NCBI GenBank assembly: GCA_024698045.1
Contig: JAILRS010000004.1
Location: 1 to 39,561 of the forward strand
Origin: Selenomonadaceae bacterium
GTDB lineage: Bacteria > Bacillota > Negativicutes > Selenomonadales > Selenomonadaceae
DNA: 39,561 nt
Direction: 5' to 3'
The position numbers and the translations under genes are program-made. The notes under the pieces were generated by a model. That model did not search any database. It was not told where the DNA came from and saw nothing but the letters and a program-made list of their open reading frames with translations. Of this stretch, positions 34,938-39,561 are shown one piece after another (position 1 is the stretch's first letter; each line of letters begins with the position of its first letter).

Positions 34938-36044
34938 ATGTTAAAGTTTTTGGGAGCCAAGAAAAAATTTTTGTCACTCGCGACGTCGGCGATATTGGGC
35001 GGAGCAATTTGGTTGGGCACACCGGCGATAACCGAGGCCAACGCCGCAGTCAATATTATCGGGATATTCGTACAAGGCGCGGCAATCAAAAACCAAGTGA
35101 ATCAGGAGATTAAATATTTCAACGAGACAAATGAAGGTCGTCAAAAACTCTATCAAACATTCAGGAAAGAACGGGGCGTGGATGAAAGTTACGAATACAA
35201 TTCACGTCTTGACGCAATCATGACGAATTTAACCAACGGCGTGGCGAAAGTAGACAAGACCATTAACGACAGACCTTACATGTATTTTGTTGCCGCAGAT
35301 GACACATTGAACGCAGCTTGTGGTATGGGGCATGTCATGTTCGTTAATCGCGGTCTGTTTAAATCATTGAGCACCGAAGACGAAATAGCCGCAGTAATAG
35401 GTCACGAAATGGGGCACGGGCAAAGCAACCACGCTGCCAAAAGTGTAGACAAACAAATAAACAAACAGATTACGGCAGGACTTTTAAATGTGGCGTTGGG
35501 CAGTGACGTACTCACTTCAGCGGTTACGGCTATCGCGCTCAATCACACGGACGCTCACAAGGATAAAAAATTTGAAACACAAGCAGATTTGTTAAGTATT
35601 GATTATCTGATGAACACGACTTACAATCCCGGAGCAACAGCCGCCGTCATGCAAAAGTTCGTTGAAATGTCAATCGGTGCGGAACGCAGTGGACTTGATG
35701 TCTTATTTAATCCTTCGGATCATCCCGACAGCGAAAGACGTCGCGATGCCTGCGCAAAGAAATTAACGAAACTGAGCGGAAATCATGTCACGATTAAAGA
35801 CGGCGTAGTCAGTATCAACAAAAAAACTTTCCTGACTCCTGCCGCAACTTCTTCAATGTCTTCCGCCGAACGTTCTTATTTCGTCATGGGCAATCTTGTT
35901 CGCGCTTATCACAACAAGCAAGACAAATATGATGCCACAGTTGAAAACGGTACAGTAATGTTAGGCAATCAGGCGATAATTACACCCGTTGCAGGTGACG
36001 AAGATGCGCAGACCATCGCCGACAGATTAAACGCGTTGAAATAA
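34938..36044 (+). CDS. Exported M48-family zinc metalloprotease
   Basis: 368 aa. A signal peptide (LATSAILGGAIWLGTPAITEANA) leads into a helical segment, then the M48 catalytic core. The zinc motif is IGHEMGHGQSNH (HExxH at about residue 155), with the third ligand in FETQADLLSIDYL. NAACGMGHVMFVNRGL and STEDEIAAVIGHEMG are typical of periplasmic BepA/LoiP-like members, which degrade or rescue misassembled outer-membrane proteins. HPDSERRRDACAKKL closes the domain. No membrane segments other than the leader. The ATG follows AAAGGAGG. Divergent from the ompH genes, it fits envelope quality control. Confidence 0.9.
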   Translation: MLKFLGAKKKFLSLATSAILGGAIWLGTPAITEANAAVNIIGIFVQGAAIKNQVNQEIKYFNETNEGRQKLYQTFRKERGVDESYEYNSRLDAIMTNLTNGVAKVDKTINDRPYMYFVAADDTLNAACGMGHVMFVNRGLFKSLSTEDEIAAVIGHEMGHGQSNHAAKSVDKQINKQITAGLLNVALGSDVLTSAVTAIALNHTDAHKDKKFETQADLLSIDYLMNTTYNPGATAAVMQKFVEMSIGAERSGLDVLFNPSDHPDSERRRDACAKKLTKLSGNHVTIKDGVVSINKKTFLTPAATSSMSSAERSYFVMGNLVRAYHNKQDKYDATVENGTVMLGNQAIITPVAGDEDAQTIADRLNALK

Positions 36045-36338
36045 TTTCGCTTACGAATAAAAGTAAAACCATGGCAATTGACGAAAAAATTTTTTGATTC
36101 GGCTGTCGACGTGTTGACTTGAAAAAATTTTCGTGTTATCCTTCAGTCAGCTTCAAGAGCGGACTTTAACAATTGAATATGATTTGTTCGGATAGAATAA
36201 ACCAACTTGTCCATCTTTAACAGGAGCTAACATTTGGCGAAAAACAAACCGCGAAATAACACGAAATTTTAACCAAAGTTAACATATCCTAACTTTTGGC
36301 TAAGATATACCCTTGCAGACAATGCGCAGACAAAAAAA
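36045..36338. other. Spacer downstream of the M48 gene
   Basis: No gene was recognised. The only structured element is an imperfect inverted repeat, 36269-36281 (TTAACCAAAGTTA) with 36290-36303 (TAACTTTTGGCTAA), with an 8-nt loop. It could terminate the M48 transcript or be an operator, but no U-run follows. Confidence 0.4.
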
Positions 36339-36364
36339 GCACCCTCCTAACTCAAGGAAGGTGC
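36332..36364 (-). terminator. Rho-independent terminator after the amidase/M15 remnant
   Basis: GCACCcTCCT (36339-36348) pairs with AGGAaGGTGC (36355-36364) with one mismatch, and is followed on the minus strand by seven T residues (36332-36338). On the plus strand TTTAAATTT follows, so it may also serve the M48 gene. Confidence 0.82.
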
Positions 36365-36386
36365 TTTAAATTTGCCGTGGCTTATA

Positions 36387-36932
36387 TTATCCAATCCAAA
36401 CGATATGACTTCCGATACCGCCGTCGCGAACGTCCACATGAATAAACCATGCTCCGCCGTCGTATTCGGGCGGATAAAAACCGGTACCGTCAAAATCTAT
36501 TTGCTCGACAAGTCTTTTGGCTTCACTGAAAGACAGAGCAGGAATAGTGATATCGGCGGCAGTACCCAACACGTGTTGAGAATTTGAAACACCACCAACA
36601 GCCGCGTTATGCGAAGGACAGCGATAACCACAATTAACATGAATCGGCTTACCTGCCTTAACGCGCAACAGTTCCAAAAGCTCAATCAGCCTATCGGAAA
36701 TTAAAGAGGAGCCGCCGCCGCAACAGTGGCAAGTAAATTCGTCGATATCAAAATGCCTGCTAAGTTTATTAGCGTTATGCGAAGGAATATCAACAGTATC
36801 GGGCATAGGATTATCGGCGGCAAAATAATCTGTTATTCCTCTTGCAATAGCGCGCGCAAAATCATCTTCACGATTTGTCAAGAGTTTTGCATCATCGGCA
36901 TTAGTGATGAAGGCAGTTTCTGCTTGTGTCAA
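36387..36932 (-). pseudogene. 5'-truncated cell-wall hydrolase: amidase_3 tail plus M15 peptidase domain
   Basis: 181 codons from the first possible start (a TTG at 36932). Residues 4-38 (AETAFITNADDAKLL, then FARAIARGITDYF) match the last part of an N-acetylmuramoyl-L-alanine amidase catalytic domain. A linker follows, then a complete M15_3 (YcbK/endolysin-like) peptidase: HFDIDEFTCHCCGG, VNCGYRCPSHNAAVGG, NSQHVLGTAADI and a late IHVDV supply the zinc ligands. The frame remains open to about 37000 with unrelated sequence and no good ATG, so the amidase N-terminus is missing. The break lies next to the serine recombinase module, suggesting insertion into this gene, with the 5' half expected beyond the right edge. 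A terminator follows. Confidence 0.7.
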
Positions 36933-36939
36933 GTAAGAA

Positions 36940-37086
36940 CTAAAAACTTCCTTTGGATTTTTTGCCCGGCCCTGCCCCTCGTCCGACGGAGGTTATCAGA
37001 CCAAATATCGTCGTCATTGCGGCACCGATAGGGAGCGACGGCCAATCGCTCCCCCTTTCAGGCCAATCTCCAATAATCCAAAACAT
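36940..37086 (-). CDS. 48-aa ORF coupled to the serine recombinases
   Basis: The ATG at 37086 lies 2 nt after the stop of the recombinase (TGATTATG), which suggests termination-reinitiation. The product begins MFWIIGDWPERGSDWPSLPI, then has a mildly hydrophobic AAMTTIFGLITSVG and a basic tail ending GSF. No family is recognised. It ends 7 bp before the truncated hydrolase, so it is the last gene of the element. Small integrase-neighbour proteins sometimes control recombination direction, but nothing here shows that. Confidence 0.5.
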   Translation of the reverse strand: MFWIIGDWPERGSDWPSLPIGAAMTTIFGLITSVGRGAGPGKKSKGSF

Positions 37087-37088
37087 AA

Positions 37089-38681
37089 TCAAAAAACCTC
37101 ATTCTCCGTGAAGCAATCACGAAATCTCCATTGTATCTCTATCCTCTCATCGGGATAGACCAGAATCCTATCCACGAAAGCGTGTGCCATGTCGTAAGTC
37201 AGGGACTCCTCATCACGAAACGCCTCGCAAACCGCCTCCAGTTCTGAATAAACACCTTGCTCATCGGCTTGGCATGGATTGTCCTGCCCTTTTAATGCCG
37301 TGATTTCGGATTCCAGACGGGCAATTTGGGCATCCATCTCCAGCTTTGTCCCCAGATACGCCTCCTTGCTCGCGCTTCCTGAGCAGTAGCGATCATATTC
37401 GCGGAACTTTTTTTGCTTCAGCGATGCTACGCTTTGCTCCAATTTCCTGATACTATCCTGGCTGGAATCGGCAGCCCTGCGTAGATCACGCAACTGACTC
37501 TTCCTTTTTTTGAGGCCATCTTCTGCCAACCGCATATAGTCCTGAATTGCATGGAAGATAATTTCTTCCATCTTTGTCTGTTTGGGCGTATTTGTCTCCC
37601 GGCACTGTTTATCGCCTCCATTTGGTCTGTACTGGCAATAAAATTTAGCCGTTCCTTTGTTGAGCACCATGTGGCACAAGCAATTTCCGCATACCAAGAG
37701 GGATTTTAAGGGATAAACCTTCACCTCGGTTTTCTGACGTGCCCTACCTTTGAAAATTTTTTGGGCGAGGGCATATTCCTCCGGCGTTATAATGGCTTCA
37801 TGCATCCCAGGAACAATAATCCAGTCCTCCCGTGATTTTCGGACAGTGGCAACCTTGCATGGAGCCGCCAGCTCCCTCATTCCCCCAACAAATGCCCCCG
37901 TATAGGCATAACGCTTGATGATGCCGGAAACAGAATCATGTGTCCAGACTATTTTTTCGGAAGAACTGGCGTATTTTCGCGACTGCGGATTTCGTTTGCG
38001 AAAATATGTCCCCGGCGGCAGGATGCCTTCCCTGTTCAACATCGCGGCAATTTCCCCGACAGGAACCCCGTCCATGGCATCCTCAAAAATACGACGAACA
38101 ATGGGAGCCGTCTCTGGGTCAATGATATCCATGGCCGTTCGGTTCGGATCTCGCATATAGCCATAGCCCGGATCGCCTGTCACCCGACGCCCTTTTTTCA
38201 TGGCTTGTTGACGGCTTGTCTTGGATTTAACGGACAAGTCCTTGCTGTAGGCATCATAGATGATGGCTCGCATCACCACATCAAGCCCTCCGGTGGTTCC
38301 CCTATAATCCTGGCTGTCGTAGCCGTCATTGATGGAAATATACCGCACCCGCAGAAAGGGAAACAGATACTCCAGATAATCCCCCATCTCGATATAATCG
38401 CGGGCGAAACGGCTAAAATCCTTCGTGATGCAGCAGCTATACCTGCCCTCCTTGATAGCCGCTATCATGCGCTGAAAGGCAGGGCGATTCGTATTGGTTC
38501 CGGTGTAGCCGTCATCCACGAATTCCATGCGTGGATAGGCGGAAAGCTCCTCATGGGCATCAAGGAAATGATGGATAAGGCTGCGCTGGTTCATTACGCT
38601 GTTGCTCTCGCGCTTGCCTTTCCCTGTGTCCTCGTCCGCTTGGGAAAGACGGATATAAATGGCAATCCTCTGGTCAGCCAT
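37089..38681 (-). CDS. Large serine recombinase (site-specific integrase)
   Basis: 530 aa. The resolvase N-terminal domain starts IAIYIRLSQADED, with Arg11 and nucleophile Ser13, followed by KDFSRFARDYIEMGDYLEYL. A recombinase domain with DPGYGYMRDP and VGEIAAMLNREGILPP leads to a zinc ribbon (LLVCGNCLCHMV, with CQYR and CRE later) and a coiled-coil arm (residues 390-470). Such enzymes integrate and excise elements between attP and attB by double-strand breaks with a 2-bp crossover. The ATG overlaps the upstream recombinase stop by 8 nt. Codon use and base composition differ visibly from the neighbouring chromosome, supporting acquisition by transfer. Confidence 0.94.
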   Translation of the reverse strand: MADQRIAIYIRLSQADEDTGKGKRESNSVMNQRSLIHHFLDAHEELSAYPRMEFVDDGYTGTNTNRPAFQRMIAAIKEGRYSCCITKDFSRFARDYIEMGDYLEYLFPFLRVRYISINDGYDSQDYRGTTGGLDVVMRAIIYDAYSKDLSVKSKTSRQQAMKKGRRVTGDPGYGYMRDPNRTAMDIIDPETAPIVRRIFEDAMDGVPVGEIAAMLNREGILPPGTYFRKRNPQSRKYASSSEKIVWTHDSVSGIIKRYAYTGAFVGGMRELAAPCKVATVRKSREDWIIVPGMHEAIITPEEYALAQKIFKGRARQKTEVKVYPLKSLLVCGNCLCHMVLNKGTAKFYCQYRPNGGDKQCRETNTPKQTKMEEIIFHAIQDYMRLAEDGLKKRKSQLRDLRRAADSSQDSIRKLEQSVASLKQKKFREYDRYCSGSASKEAYLGTKLEMDAQIARLESEITALKGQDNPCQADEQGVYSELEAVCEAFRDEESLTYDMAHAFVDRILVYPDERIEIQWRFRDCFTENEVF

Positions 38682-39561
38682 CCACCTTGCCCCCTTCCAG
38701 ATATTCCTTGGTCAAATCGAAAATATCCTGATATTTCAGCACCACATGAATTCTCTCGTCCTCGTACACGTCAATTCGGTCAATCGTGGCATCCACGACC
38801 TCTTGGGTCAACTTCTTGAACCGCTTGATGCTACGCATAGCACTTACCCAAGGATTGTTGGAGGAGATTGCTGTCCTGTATGCCTCTCGCCGTGCCATTA
38901 ACTCATTCATCCGCTGATAGCAAGCATCGTATTCCTCCGTGTATGATGTTTTAGCAAATTGGTATTCCTCCGCATCCAAAATGCCTTTCACATAATCCTC
39001 ATAGAGTTTGGAACGTTTTCTTAGGAGGCTGTCCAATTTTTTCATTTCCTCGTGAACGGCGGCATTGTGTTTACGACGATTGGCCATATCTTCCGCACTG
39101 CCTTGGAATCTGTCGATAAGGCTCTTATAATCCAGAGCGATTTTGACGTGGACCTGGACTACGGCCAGAACCTTTTCCTCAAGTTTCCTTTGGTTGATGT
39201 AATGGCTGGTACACCTATGCTCTATGTACCGATCCTGATAATTTTTGCAAAGATATCGACCGTACCAGCTGACGCAATCCTTCAGATTGTGGCGGTGGCG
39301 GCTGTAGTACATGGGCTGTCCGCAATCGCCGCAGAAGATTTTCCCCTCAAAGAGATTATGCATTTTTGAGCGATTCGCAGCGGTTTCCCTCATGCTGTCA
39401 TGCCGTTTTCTGGCATCTTCATCCATGATGGACTGCACCTTGTCGAATAACTCCCGTGAAATCAGCGGCTCATGAGAATCGTAGAAAATATGCCAAGCCT
39501 CCGGCGGGGTTTTCTCCTTTTTTATTCCCTTGTAGAGCGCACGATGACTCTTGCCGAGGAT
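38674..39561 (-). CDS. Second large serine recombinase, C-terminal part (runs off the right edge)
   Basis: 296 codons are visible, open to the edge, so the catalytic N-terminus lies outside. The visible part starts in the recombinase domain (WHIFYDSHEPLISRELFDKV), continues with a zinc ribbon (GKIFCGDCGQPM, YLCKNY, HRCTSHYI), a long coiled coil and a short C-terminal beta region (IDRIDVYEDERIHV) typical of DUF4368-type recombinase tails. It overlaps the downstream recombinase by 8 nt. Tandem recombinases in this arrangement often act together on one element, as with the ccr pair of staphylococcal cassettes. Confidence 0.93.
   Translation of the reverse strand: MLGKSHRALYKGIKKEKTPPEAWHIFYDSHEPLISRELFDKVQSIMDEDARKRHDSMRETAANRSKMHNLFEGKIFCGDCGQPMYYSRHRHNLKDCVSWYGRYLCKNYQDRYIEHRCTSHYINQRKLEEKVLAVVQVHVKIALDYKSLIDRFQGSAEDMANRRKHNAAVHEEMKKLDSLLRKRSKLYEDYVKGILDAEEYQFAKTSYTEEYDACYQRMNELMARREAYRTAISSNNPWVSAMRSIKRFKKLTQEVVDATIDRIDVYEDERIHVVLKYQDIFDLTKEYLEGGKVDG

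Noticed and set aside
1..39561. tRNA, rRNA or canonical riboswitch
   Set aside because: No clover-leaf, rRNA segment or known riboswitch core was recognised in the spacers on either strand.

Overview
The window reads as a chromosomal segment of a flagellated, outer-membrane-bearing Firmicute of the class Negativicutes (Selenomonas-like). Supporting this are a flagellin gene, an ompH-ompH-ompH-lpxD cluster (outer-membrane chaperone and lipid A genes), strong Gram-positive-type Shine-Dalgarno (SD) sequences, and intermediate GC. The assignment is inference from gene content; no rRNA or marker phylogeny is available. Most genes lie on the minus strand.

Layout. 1-2346: 5' end of a flagellin gene with a candidate sigma-28 promoter, then trkH copy 1. 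2467-22286: a roughly 20 kb defence island lying between trkH copy 1 and trkH copy 2. Its plus-strand half is a four-gene operon: SNF2 helicase (DrmD-like), Eco57I-type adenine methylase (DrmMI-like), a 2084-aa DEAD/DEAH helicase with DUF1998/MZB and nuclease-like C-terminal regions (DruE-like, or a DrmA+DrmB-like fusion), and a UvrD-family helicase with a RelE/ParE-like N-terminus. Its minus-strand half is an EcoRI-family adenine methylase, a DUF262-HNH protein, a MntA-HepT toxin-antitoxin pair and a small zinc peptidase. 22305-24980: trkH copy 2, a membrane protein and a SYLF-domain protein. 25075-30814: glycolytic genes gpmI, a pgk-tpi gene fusion and gap, interrupted by two paralogous small secreted proteins. 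30933-34793: a Pro/Tyr-rich secreted peptide, lpxD and three OmpH/Skp-like genes. 34938-36044: a plus-strand M48 metalloprotease. 36387-39561: a 5'-truncated amidase/M15 peptidase remnant abutting a mobile element with two overlapping large serine recombinases and a coupled 48-aa ORF. The element runs off the right edge.

The most unusual feature is a recurring ribosome-binding architecture found upstream of five genes: drmD, drmMI, the membrane protein before trkH2, and two of the three ompH genes. An SD of the type AAAGGnnGTGA is separated from its ATG by 33-67 nt, but nearly all of that spacer is an inverted repeat. Removing the hairpin leaves 13-15 nt in every case. The stems differ in sequence but keep pairing, which suggests a shared structured translation-initiation element.

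The defence operon combines DISARM class 1 hallmarks (drmD + drmMI) with a Druantia-like giant helicase and lacks recognisable drmC. It is a candidate hybrid or under-described system. The neighbouring methylase/DUF262-HNH and MntA-HepT modules are typical of a layered defence island.
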